The notes: generated by a model not told the origin, from the sequence alone. Counted from the first letter of the stretch, positions 1 through 5,984 are shown. The stretch is DNA of 6,078 bases from Porphyromonadaceae bacterium UBA7180 (GCA_002491165.1 DKVK01000017.1:58455-64532), one strand, 5' to 3'. Numbers and translations: made by a program.

Positions 1-242
1 CGCTGTTCCTGTTCGAAAATCTCCTTGATGGTCCAGAACGAGGAGAAACCGGTCACTCCGAGCAGTGCCGACCACACTGTGTCGGCCATGGCCAGCGATG
101 CGCCGGTGCATATTAGTCCGAGTATAAGAAACACCCACCAGCAGCCGGTGCCCCACCGGTAGTGGGCCTTGATGACTATCGGATGGAATATGCCTATGAT
201 GAGAAATGTGGCGGCGCCTAAAATCAGTCCTTGAAAGTGCAT
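1..242 (-). CDS. DUF4491-like small membrane protein, 3' end cut by window edge
   Basis: Reading the minus strand from the ATG at 242-240 gives 80 codons with no stop before the window edge. The protein begins MHFQGLILGAATFLIIGIFHP and has three hydrophobic stretches at about residues 4-22, 34-51 and 55-71, so it is probably an inner-membrane protein. The pattern 'GLILG..TFLIIGIFHPIVIK', a central GT-CWW segment (residues 31-36) and 'SALLGV.GFSSFW.I.E.FEQ' (58-78) match what I remember of the DUF4491 family of Bacteroidetes and Firmicutes, about 100 residues long. Roughly the last 15-20 residues would then lie outside the window. No function is known for the family. It is 95 bases downstream of the TPM-domain gene on the same strand. 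I see no terminator between them, so co-transcription is possible. I find no clear TAnnTTTG box of its own. Confidence 0.75.
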   Translation of the reverse strand, partial: MHFQGLILGAATFLIIGIFHPIVIKAHYRWGTGCWWVFLILGLICTGASLAMADTVWSALLGVTGFSSFWTIKEIFEQEQ

Positions 243-337
243 GTGGGTATGTTTTTTTGTTGATAAACACTGTTTCTGCGGCTCTTCTACGAAGATGCCG
301 CGCATGGGTTCGCAGCTGTCGGCGTGGGGGCGGGGGA

Positions 338-1597
338 TTACCAGCCGCCGGAGGCACCGCCGCCACCGGTCATGCCGCCGCCGAAGCTGCCGCCGGAGAA
401 TCCGCCTCCCGATCCGAATCCGCTGCCGCCTCCGGGCGGGATGATAACTACCGGCGGCTGTCGGCGCGGTATGCGATAGGGGCGGTTGTTCTGGAATCCG
501 CAGTTGCGGCAGGTGTAGACCTTCACTCCCTGACCTTCTCGGGCGACGGTAGGCTGAATCACGATGCGGTCGGCTGTGAGCTGGCATGCGCGGGCGTTGC
601 AGCGCGGGCAGACGGTGTAGGCCGAGCGGTCGTTGACGTATGGTATGATGTCGGTTTCGCCACACGCACGGCACAGCCACACGTCGTAGTCGACCGAGTT
701 GATGCGTTCCTCGGTGTCCTGTGCGGGTGTGAGGTAATCGTTGTCCTTGTCTTCGGGGAGCTTCTCCATCGGTTTGCCGCAGTTGGGGCAATTGCGTGCA
801 TGGTCGCGCACGCGCTTCATCTTGCGGTTGAGGAGCCATATGACGATGAGCGGCACTCCTACGCCGAGAGCCGAGAGGCACAGGAGCGGGACGCGCGTCT
901 GTTTGAGGCTCTGATAGCGCTGCAGTGTCGGCATCCGGCGGGTGGAGTGGCTGCGCCACAGGTATATTACAAGTGCGATGGCTGTCATGACTGCCGCCAT
1001 GGTGACGAGCCAGTCGATAAGTCCGGAGTAGTCCTCGTCGTGGCGTGGCATCCGCGAGTCGTTGGGGTATCGCGACCGTATCTCATCGGCTACGTCGGGA
1101 GCGCCGAGCCGGTCGGCCACGCTGGCCACTGCTGCTATGGTGCCGCCGTCGTAGTCACCGTTGCGGAAGTGCGGCGCCATGTCGTTGCGTATGATTCGGC
1201 CGCAGATCGCGTCGGGGAGCGGTCCTTCGAGTCCGTAGCCGGTGCGGAGCACGGCGCGCCGCTGTGCCCGCGCTATGAGTATGAGCAGTCCGTTGTCGTT
1301 GTCTTTCTTGCCGATGCCCCATAGCGAGAACAGTTCTGTGGCGAAGGAGTCGATGTCGTCGCCCTCGATGGAGTCGACGGCCACCACCGTCACTTCGGCC
1401 GATGTGCTCCGCCACACTCCGGCGAGCAGTGAGTCGAGCCGGGTTTCGGCCGTCGGCGAAAGCACTCCGTCGGGGTTTGATACGTAGCGCGTGCGGTCGG
1501 CCAGATGCACGTTGGGTATATCACGCGGCGTGTATGCCGCAAGGGCTGTGATTATGACGGCTGTGAGCGCCGTCAGGGTGAGCATGATCCGTTTCAT
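338..1597 (-). CDS. TPM-domain (YgcG-like) membrane protein with two zinc ribbons and Gly-rich tail
   Basis: 419 residues, stop TAA at 340-338. An N-terminal signal or anchor helix (residues 1-21) is followed by a complete TPM domain at about 38-165: 'NPDGVLSP' (41-48), 'LWGIGKKDNDNGLLILIA' (92-109), 'RTGYGLEGPLPDA' (118-130) and 'FRNGDYDGG' (144-152). Two transmembrane helices follow at about 193-214 and 235-256. Then come four CxxC pairs (C270/C273, C309/C312, C330/C333, C363/C366), which look like two zinc ribbons. The tail (389-419) is almost only Gly, Ser and Phe and ends GGW, typical of YgcG-like proteins. TPM domains are extracytoplasmic folds; some were reported as phosphatases and others have roles in photosystem repair. 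The substrate here is unknown. The frame stays open upstream to 1735, but I prefer the start at 1597 because MKRIMLTLTALTAV makes a proper signal sequence and a promoter-like box sits just before it. It is divergent from nagA. Confidence 0.9.
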   Translation of the reverse strand: MKRIMLTLTALTAVIITALAAYTPRDIPNVHLADRTRYVSNPDGVLSPTAETRLDSLLAGVWRSTSAEVTVVAVDSIEGDDIDSFATELFSLWGIGKKDNDNGLLILIARAQRRAVLRTGYGLEGPLPDAICGRIIRNDMAPHFRNGDYDGGTIAAVASVADRLGAPDVADEIRSRYPNDSRMPRHDEDYSGLIDWLVTMAAVMTAIALVIYLWRSHSTRRMPTLQRYQSLKQTRVPLLCLSALGVGVPLIVIWLLNRKMKRVRDHARNCPNCGKPMEKLPEDKDNDYLTPAQDTEERINSVDYDVWLCRACGETDIIPYVNDRSAYTVCPRCNARACQLTADRIVIQPTVAREGQGVKVYTCRNCGFQNNRPYRIPRRQPPVVIIPPGGGSGFGSGGGFSGGSFGGGMTGGGGASGGW

Positions 1598-1601
1598 GCG
1601 G

Positions 1602-1609
1602 CGAAGATA
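1602..1609 (-). promoter_or_regulatory. Possible -7 box of the TPM-domain gene, very close to its start codon
   Basis: On the minus strand the bases read TATCTTCG, one mismatch from the Bacteroidetes -7 consensus TAnnTTTG, ending four bases before the ATG at 1597. If real, transcription would begin at or next to the start codon, giving a leaderless or nearly leaderless mRNA. The -33 element is not clear: there are T-runs about 14-18 bases upstream but no clean TTTG. The mismatch and weak -33 make this tentative. It supports the start at 1597 over the upstream one. Confidence 0.4.
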
Positions 1610-1705
1610 GACAAAAAATCCGAAAAACTGTCGTGCTGATAGCCGGTCGGATCGCTTTTTTGCAGCGAAGCGGCGTCCGGCTGTTTCAGAGTTGTGATAT
1701 TTTGT

Positions 1706-1774
1706 GTTAAAATCTGCGGAGTGTTTACCAATCATGGATTTGTTTGGTTAAATTTGCGGCTTAATACCAATCAT
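1706..1774 (+). repeat. Imperfect tandem repeat (two units, about 40-base period) in the nagA promoter
   Basis: Unit A spans 1706-1735 and unit B 1747-1774. Both begin GTTAAA, carry TGCGG in the middle and end with the identical nine bases ACCAATCAT (1727-1735 and 1766-1774, 39 bases apart). The segment between TGCGG and ACC differs. Unit B contains the well-formed -7 box TAAATTTG; unit A has a degenerate version (TAAAATCTG), as if a promoter/leader segment had been duplicated and one copy had decayed. Confidence 0.6.
1724..1756 (+). promoter_or_regulatory. Likely nagA promoter (Bacteroidetes type)
   Basis: TAAATTTG at 1749-1756 fits the Bacteroidetes -7 consensus TAnnTTTG exactly. A candidate -33 element, TTTA at 1724-1727 (consensus TTTG), lies 21 bases upstream. 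Transcription would start near 1760-1763, leaving a short leader of about 15-18 bases before the ATG at 1778. There is no Shine-Dalgarno sequence, as is common in Bacteroidetes. Confidence 0.6.
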
Positions 1775-1777
1775 TAC

Positions 1778-2941
1778 ATGCTTACTCAGATAATCAATGC
1801 AAAAATCCTGACGCCACAGGGATGGCTTAAGGATGGCAGCGTGCTGATGCGCGACGACAAGATCCTTGAAGTGACCAACTGCGATCTGGCGGTGATCGGC
1901 GCCGAGCTGTTTGACGCCAAAGGGATGTACGTTGTGCCCGGCGGAGTGGAGATCCACTGCCACGGCGGTGGCGGACGCGACTTCATGGAGGGAACGGAGG
2001 ATGCTTTCCGCAAGGCTATCGACACCCACATGAAGCACGGCACCACAAGCATCTTCCCCACTCTGTCGAGTTCGTCGGTGGATATGATCAACCGCGCGGC
2101 CGAAACCTGCACACGCCTTATGAGAGAGCCCGGCAGCCCCGTGCTGGGTCTTCATCTTGAGGGTCACTACCTCAATCCGGCCATGGCCGGCGGCCAGATG
2201 CCGGAGTATATCAAGGATCCCGATCCGAAGGAGTATATCCCCATCGTGGAGCGTTGGCAGTGTATCAAGCGCTGGGATGCCGCTCCGGAGCTGCCCGGCG
2301 CCATGCAGTTTGGCAAATATATCACGGCCAAGGGCATTCTCGCCTCGGTGGCTCACACGCAGGCCGAGTATGAGGATATTCTCTCGGCCTGGGAGTCGGG
2401 CTACAGCCATGCCACTCATTTCTACAATGCCATGCCGGGCTTCCACAAGCGCCGCGAGTATAAATACGAAGGCACTGTGGAGAGCATCTATCTCATAGAT
2501 GACATGACGGTGGAGGTGGTGGCCGACGGTATCCATGTGCCGGCCACTATACTGCGTCTGGTCTATAAGGTGAAGGGTGTGGAGCGCGCGTGCGTTATCA
2601 CCGACGCTCTGGCCTGCGCCTGCGCCGAGGACGCCGAGGCGTTCGATCCGCGCGTGATCATCGAGGACGGAGTGTGCAAACTCTCCGACCGCTCGGCTCT
2701 TGCAGGCAGCATCGCTACGATGGACCGTCTGATACGCACACTCGTTCAGAAGGCCGACATACCTCTTGACGACGCTGTGCGCATGGCATCGGAGACTCCG
2801 GCCAAGATCATGGGTGTCTACGACCGCAAGGGTTCGCTTGCCAAGGGGAAGGACGCCGACATCATAATACTCGACGGCGATCTCAATCTGCGTGCCGTAT
2901 GGGCGCAGGGCAAGCTCGTGGAGGGCACCAACACCCTCTGA
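1778..2941 (+). CDS. nagA: N-acetylglucosamine-6-phosphate deacetylase
   Basis: 387 residues, ending in TGA; the usual length for NagA. It removes the acetyl group from GlcNAc-6-phosphate in the cytoplasm, giving glucosamine-6-phosphate and acetate. This feeds amino sugars from mucin, chitin or recycled peptidoglycan into glycolysis or wall synthesis. The amidohydrolase signature is complete: HCHGGGG with H60 and H62, 'GLHLEGHYLNP' with E129, 'ASVAHTQAEYED' with H193, 'HATHFYNAMPG' with H214, 'VADGIHVP' with H253, 'VITDALAC' with catalytic D276, and 'LAGSIATMDRLI' near 309-319. E129, H193 and H214 are spaced as in E. coli E131/H195/H216. E. coli has Gln and Asn where this protein has the H60-x-H62 pair, so a two-metal site as in Bacillus subtilis NagA is expected. 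An upstream frame extension to 1694 lacks family similarity and crosses the promoter; MLTQIINAKILTPQGW is the natural N-terminus. No nagB is next to it, and it ends at its own terminator. Confidence 0.96.
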   Translation: MLTQIINAKILTPQGWLKDGSVLMRDDKILEVTNCDLAVIGAELFDAKGMYVVPGGVEIHCHGGGGRDFMEGTEDAFRKAIDTHMKHGTTSIFPTLSSSSVDMINRAAETCTRLMREPGSPVLGLHLEGHYLNPAMAGGQMPEYIKDPDPKEYIPIVERWQCIKRWDAAPELPGAMQFGKYITAKGILASVAHTQAEYEDILSAWESGYSHATHFYNAMPGFHKRREYKYEGTVESIYLIDDMTVEVVADGIHVPATILRLVYKVKGVERACVITDALACACAEDAEAFDPRVIIEDGVCKLSDRSALAGSIATMDRLIRTLVQKADIPLDDAVRMASETPAKIMGVYDRKGSLAKGKDADIIILDGDLNLRAVWAQGKLVEGTNTL

Positions 2942-2967
2942 TACCTGCCGGGTTAATCAGGAAACTG

Positions 2968-3034
2968 ACCGACAGCATTTGTCGTGGCGCGTTGTGAAGC
3001 GCGCATGACGGCGGTGCTGTCGGTTCGTTTTTTT
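2968..3034 (+). terminator. Rho-independent terminator of nagA
   Basis: ACCGACAGC (2968-2976) pairs perfectly with GCTGTCGGT (3016-3024). Inside it a second stem pairs 2981-2991 with 3000-3009 (GCGCG with CGCGC, then GTCGT with ATGAC using one G·T pair and one bulged G at 2986). Seven T residues follow at 3028-3034. It begins 26 bases after the nagA stop, so nagA is probably the last gene of its transcript and the protease/serpin unit is transcribed separately. Confidence 0.88.
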
Positions 3035-3178
3035 GCTGTCTTATCATGTGGCGCGGCTGCGCGATAACGTGCGGGATCTGTGTGTCAGGAAGTATACGTT
3101 AGTGAAGCCGTTGAGTGACAGAAAAGTACGACTGTGGATTGTTTTGGTTAAAAATAATTAATCAACTCTGCGGAGTTT
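3035..3178 (+). other. Intergenic stretch without a gene; GC-rich to AT-rich transition
   Basis: No reading frame with protein-like character is seen here. Up to about 3090 the base composition matches nagA; from about 3120 it turns AT-rich (for example GGTTAAAAATAATTAATC at 3136-3153), and the AT-rich character continues into the protease gene. A small hairpin (AACTC 3164-3168, GAGTT 3173-3177) followed by T residues abuts the -33 region of the next promoter. The ten bases TCTGCGGAGT (3167-3176) also occur in the nagA promoter at 1713-1722. Confidence 0.5.
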
Positions 3179-3208
3179 TTTGGTTTGAAAAGAAAAACAC
3201 TATATTTG
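3179..3208 (+). promoter_or_regulatory. Likely promoter of the C10 protease/serpin unit
   Basis: TATATTTG at 3201-3208 is an exact TAnnTTTG -7 box, with TTTG at 3179-3182 as a -33 element 18 bases upstream. Transcription would begin near 3212-3215, giving a 5' leader of about 65 bases before the ATG at 3280. No other convincing box lies between here and the serpin start, so both genes are probably read from this promoter. A short inverted repeat (3164-3177) abuts the -33 element and could be an operator, which is only a guess. Confidence 0.62.
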
Positions 3209-3279
3209 TGGCAGTTCCAAGTTTTAATGCATTGACTTTAGGATTTAGACCGACTTTATTAACCTTAAAGAATGTTCTT

Positions 3280-4029
3280 ATGATTAAAAGAATTGGCTTG
3301 TTTCTGCTTCTGCCGATCTTTGCGGCGGGATGCAATCAATCGGAACCAGGTCTGGTGTCTGATGACAGGGAGAATTGTGAACCCACGTATGTCAATGTGA
3401 TTGATACTGTGTCAGTCATAGATGCTGTCAGGGCGCAGTCAGTGGCGTCGGCTTTCGCACGAATTCATGGTGCCTCCCGTTCGCTCACAGAAAAAACTGT
3501 TGAAAGTGTGACGCCTATAAAAGGCTCGGATGGATCGACAGCGTTATATGCTGTCGATTATGCTGATAATGGAGGTTATATAATTGTGTCTGCAACAAAA
3601 GCATTGCAGCCGGTGCTCGCTCATATCGAAACCGGAAGCTTTATGGAGGCGGATGCGGAAAAGTCAGGGGTGGGATTGTGGTTACGCAATGCCTGTTCAG
3701 CTTCAGAGATGTTGCGCGACGATACTGCGGCAATCCGACAGAATGCCTATGATTGGATGCGTTATACTCTTGCGGTTGAACCTATGTCATCTTCAAGAGC
3801 TACGGTGATTTCTGCGGATCTTCAGATGGCGATTGATGAAGAACTCAGCCGCTGGGCTGCAAAGGGATATTATCAGCGCTATACAGTTAAGGATTGGTTG
3901 GCGCAAGCTGTACATCGTCCTACGACCGGACTTGAGACGCAGATGAATAATCTAACGTGGACTTCTTCCTTGAGTGGAGGCCCTGTCAATGAGATATCCT
4001 ATATACTAGTAAAGGATCAAACTGTATAG
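3280..4029 (+). CDS. C10 (streptopain-like) protease, N-terminal part: lipoprotein signal and propeptide, ends at in-frame TAG
   Basis: 249 residues. MIKRIGLFLLLPIFAAGC is a signal peptide with a lipobox-like AAGC (C18), so the product is expected to be a lipoprotein outside the inner membrane. Residues about 50-121 resemble the streptopain propeptide (Spi) fold: 'SVASAFARIHG' (54-64), 'LYAVDYADNGGYIIVSATKALQPVLAHIETGSF' with NGGYIIVSA at 97-105. Residues 135-215 are a helical linker, also seen in Bacteroidetes C10 proteins. The frame ends at TAG 4027-4029 and then continues open, same frame, into a complete catalytic domain. The propeptide normally keeps the enzyme inactive until cleaved; made alone, it could act as an inhibitor like Streptococcus Spi. 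The frame is open upstream to 3115, but that part spans the promoter, and MIKRIGLF gives a proper signal peptide. The gene is richer in AT than nagA. Confidence 0.85.
   Translation: MIKRIGLFLLLPIFAAGCNQSEPGLVSDDRENCEPTYVNVIDTVSVIDAVRAQSVASAFARIHGASRSLTEKTVESVTPIKGSDGSTALYAVDYADNGGYIIVSATKALQPVLAHIETGSFMEADAEKSGVGLWLRNACSASEMLRDDTAAIRQNAYDWMRYTLAVEPMSSSRATVISADLQMAIDEELSRWAAKGYYQRYTVKDWLAQAVHRPTTGLETQMNNLTWTSSLSGGPVNEISYILVKDQTV
3298..3329 (+). repeat. 32-base perfect direct repeat, copy 1 (signal peptide core of the protease)
   Basis: Identical, base for base, to 4719-4750 in the serpin gene. It encodes LFLLLPIFAAG in both genes and starts on a codon boundary in both. The bases on either side differ between copies. 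The copies are 1421 bases apart. Confidence 0.95.
4027..4029 (+). other. In-frame amber (TAG) codon splitting the C10 protease
   Basis: The codons read ACT GTA TAG ACT ACT AAT ATC CAG CCA. The frame before and after the TAG is the same, with no shift, and no other stop occurs from 3280 to 4692. The codon is residue 250, five residues before 'QPLIKTIWGQ' (255-264), which lines up with the start of mature streptopain. The other complete genes in the window end in TAA or TGA. Confidence 0.95.
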
Positions 4030-4695
4030 ACTACTAATATCCAGCCACTTATCAAAACGATATGGGGGCAATGGTATCCGTATAATGAGCAAATCACTAA
4101 TAGGTATGCTGTAGGATGTGTTGCTGTGGCTTTGGGGCAGATTTTGAAATATCACGCTGATCTGCCGGGATTTGATTTCTCTCGTATGCCATTGTATTCC
4201 ACTGAAAGTGTTCCTGAGCTAGCTAGATTCCTGCGTTATATAGGTGACAAAGTGGAAATGGATTATGGTTATTCATCAAGCTCTAATATCTATTATGCAC
4301 AGGCTGCGTTGTCAGATATGGGATATGCATATACGTTTAACTCTTCACATAATATAAATGAAATAACAAAATCGCTGAAGAATCGTCGTCCCGTGTATAT
4401 GAGAGGGGCTAATATTGCAGATAATGTTGGGCATGCATGGGTGTGTGAGGGACTGACCGAAGCATCCACAGATATTGGCTATGCTTTGATTGTTCCGACT
4501 GGTCAATTGGGAGACGCATCAGGACCATTTACTACAATGGGAGAACGTGGTAGTAGTTCAATGATGCAGAAGTTTTATTATAATTGGGGATGGGATGGCA
4601 ATAGTAATGGCTTTTATGTCGATCCTATAAATTGGCCGTCTCAAGTCTATTTTGGGGATCAAATGATGAGTCTGACTAATATAAGGAAAAAATGA
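4030..4695 (+). pseudogene. C10 (streptopain-like) protease, C-terminal catalytic domain downstream of the TAG
   Basis: 221 codons, in frame with 3280-4029 and ending in TGA. This is the mature C10 peptidase domain with papain fold. Numbering through the stop codon: 'QPLIKTIWGQWYPYN' (255-269), catalytic Cys280 in 'VGCVAVALGQILKYH' (TGT at 4117-4119), 'RRPVYMRG' near 370, catalytic His385 in 'NVGHAWVCEG' (CAT at 4432-4434), and the oxyanion-loop Trp in 'YNWGWDGNSNGFY' (434-446). Joined to the front part it makes a 471-codon protease, a normal size for Bacteroidetes C10 lipoproteins. I find no in-frame ATG, GTG or TTG before Cys280. The first is GTG at 4126, beyond the catalytic Cys, so the domain cannot be made separately as an active enzyme by ordinary initiation. 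It is a pseudogene unless the TAG is read through or is a sequencing error. The domain shows no other lesion. Confidence 0.8.
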
Positions 4696-5984
4696 ATATG
4701 AACAAGCGAATAAAGACGTTGTTTCTGCTTCTGCCGATCTTTGCGGCGGGGCTGTGGGGGTGTGCGAGTGATGGTGACGCTGATAATCATGTGGATAACA
4801 ATCCGTATGAGCCGATAGAGCTTGAGGCGGAGGAGTTTTATGTAGGTGAGGCCATGCAGCCGTTTGCATTCGACATGCTTGGCGAAATATGCTGCCAGAC
4901 AGAGAGTAGTGTTGTCGTGTCGCCTTTGAGTGCTGCGATAATGGTCGGGATGCTTGCCAATGCGGCTGATGATGATGTCTGCGCCGAATTTCTTGCGGCT
5001 ATGGGCGTCAGCGATGTTCAGAAGCTGTGGCTCAACTCCTATTTCGGTAAATTGCAGCAATCTCTTCCCGGTATTGATAAGGAAGCAATGATGCGGCTTG
5101 ACAACGGGGTATGGCTGAATAGCGGGTCTGGTGAGCCGGCGAGAGCCACAGACGGATATGTGTCGATCCTGTATAATGATTATATGACGGATATAAAATG
5201 CATTGATTTTTCCGAACGTAGCTCGGTTGGAAAAATCAATGCCTGGATATTCGAGCGAACCGGTTTCGACGACGTAGTAAAGAATATAGATCGGTCAATG
5301 GCTGCTCTGTGGGCGTCGACCTTGTATTTCCGTGGAGCATGGACGAAGAAATTTGATAGGTCCGCCACAAAGAAGTCGCCATTTTTTCTTGCCGACGGCA
5401 GTTGCGAAGATGTTGATATGATGCATGCTGATAATGTCGGTGCCGGCTATTATTCTGGTATCGGAGCTGATGGCGGGATGTCGACGGAAGATGCGATCCA
5501 GTCGGTGACTATGCCATACGGCAACGGTGCATACAATTTTACAGCTGTGCTGCCAGCCAAAAACATGTCGGTCAGGGATCTGATAAGGAGTCTGGGCGCC
5601 GGTGGATGGTATGAAATTACTACCGGCAGTTCGGGCGAAGGCATGCGTAGCGGGTCGTTTGGATTGGATATTCCACGCATGGAAATAACAAGCGATCACG
5701 ATGTCAGCCGTATATTGTCGGCGATGGGTGCGTCGAGTCTGGCCTCCGGCTTTGTCATGCCCGGACTGGGGCTCATTTCGCCTGTGGGTGGGAAGGTAGT
5801 CCAGCGTACGTCGATTTCGGTCGATGAGGAGGGTAGTGAAGTGAAATCGGTGACCGCCGGTGGTATCGATGGTGCTGACAGGCGTTGTTATGTGACATTT
5901 GACCGGCCGTTTGTCTACGCGGTGTGGGAGAAAAGCACCGGTGCGATTCTGGCGGTCGGCACATATATGGGACCGAACAAATGA
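4692..5984 (+). CDS. Serpin family protease inhibitor, lipoprotein
   Basis: 430 residues, ending in TGA. MNMNKRIKTLFLLLPIFAAGLWGC is a lipoprotein signal (C24), followed by an acidic linker and a full-length serpin domain from about 50. Serpin landmarks are 'SSVVVSPLSAAIMVGMLANAA' (72-92), 'KINAWIFERT' (181-190), 'LWASTLYFRGAWTKKFD' (206-222), 'FFLADGS' (231-237), 'VDMM' (241-244), 'VTMPYGNGAYNFTAVLPA' (272-289), 'LDIPRMEI' (325-332), the hinge 'VDEEGSEVKSVT' (377-388) and 'FDRPFVYAVWEKSTGAILAVG' (403-423). Serpins trap proteases when their reactive loop is cut. By spacing with alpha-1-antitrypsin, P1-P1' would be Ala395-Asp396. The start overlaps the protease stop as ATGA (4692-4695), implying translational coupling; ATG at 4698 is an alternative start (AAGGA at 4683-4687 suits it better). 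The likely partner is the upstream C10 protease; host or competitor proteases are alternatives. The hinge has Val-Lys-Ser-Val where inhibitory serpins mostly have alanines. Confidence 0.93.
   Translation: MNMNKRIKTLFLLLPIFAAGLWGCASDGDADNHVDNNPYEPIELEAEEFYVGEAMQPFAFDMLGEICCQTESSVVVSPLSAAIMVGMLANAADDDVCAEFLAAMGVSDVQKLWLNSYFGKLQQSLPGIDKEAMMRLDNGVWLNSGSGEPARATDGYVSILYNDYMTDIKCIDFSERSSVGKINAWIFERTGFDDVVKNIDRSMAALWASTLYFRGAWTKKFDRSATKKSPFFLADGSCEDVDMMHADNVGAGYYSGIGADGGMSTEDAIQSVTMPYGNGAYNFTAVLPAKNMSVRDLIRSLGAGGWYEITTGSSGEGMRSGSFGLDIPRMEITSDHDVSRILSAMGASSLASGFVMPGLGLISPVGGKVVQRTSISVDEEGSEVKSVTAGGIDGADRRCYVTFDRPFVYAVWEKSTGAILAVGTYMGPNK
4719..4750 (+). repeat. 32-base perfect direct repeat, copy 2 (signal peptide core of the serpin)
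   Basis: Second copy of the repeat at 3298-3329, in the same codon phase. Synonymous positions are also identical, which points to recent copying or gene conversion and not just selection on the peptide. Confidence 0.95.

Noticed and set aside
206..1324. Long open frame on the plus strand opposite the TPM-domain gene
   Set aside because: The product is low-complexity and Ala/Arg/Val-rich without a recognisable domain. The minus strand carries a clear TPM family protein. The open frame is a result of high GC codon use.
1598..1735. N-terminal extension of the TPM protein up to 1735
   Set aside because: The 46 extra residues have no family likeness, would bury the signal sequence, and run over the nagA promoter.
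1748..2536. Open frame on the minus strand inside nagA
   Set aside because: It is His-rich shadow coding opposite a well-conserved enzyme and has no family signature.
3041..3067. Inverted repeat TTATC ... GATAA with GCGC/GCGC inside
   Set aside because: The arms need a five-base bulge and have no T-run; nothing suggests a function beyond chance in a GC-rich spacer.
3164..3181. Mini-hairpin AACTC/GAGTT with T residues as a terminator
   Set aside because: The stem is only 5 bp, and it abuts the promoter of the following gene. A strong terminator already exists at 2968-3034.
4126..4695. Separate gene starting at GTG 4126
   Set aside because: This start lies just after the catalytic Cys codon (4117-4119), so it would make an inactive fragment. 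The frame is the direct continuation of the protease after the TAG.
3280..4695. Whole-window alternative genetic code with TAG as a sense codon
   Set aside because: Only one in-frame TAG occurs in five genes, which does not support genome-wide recoding. Kept only as a point to check for readthrough at this one site.
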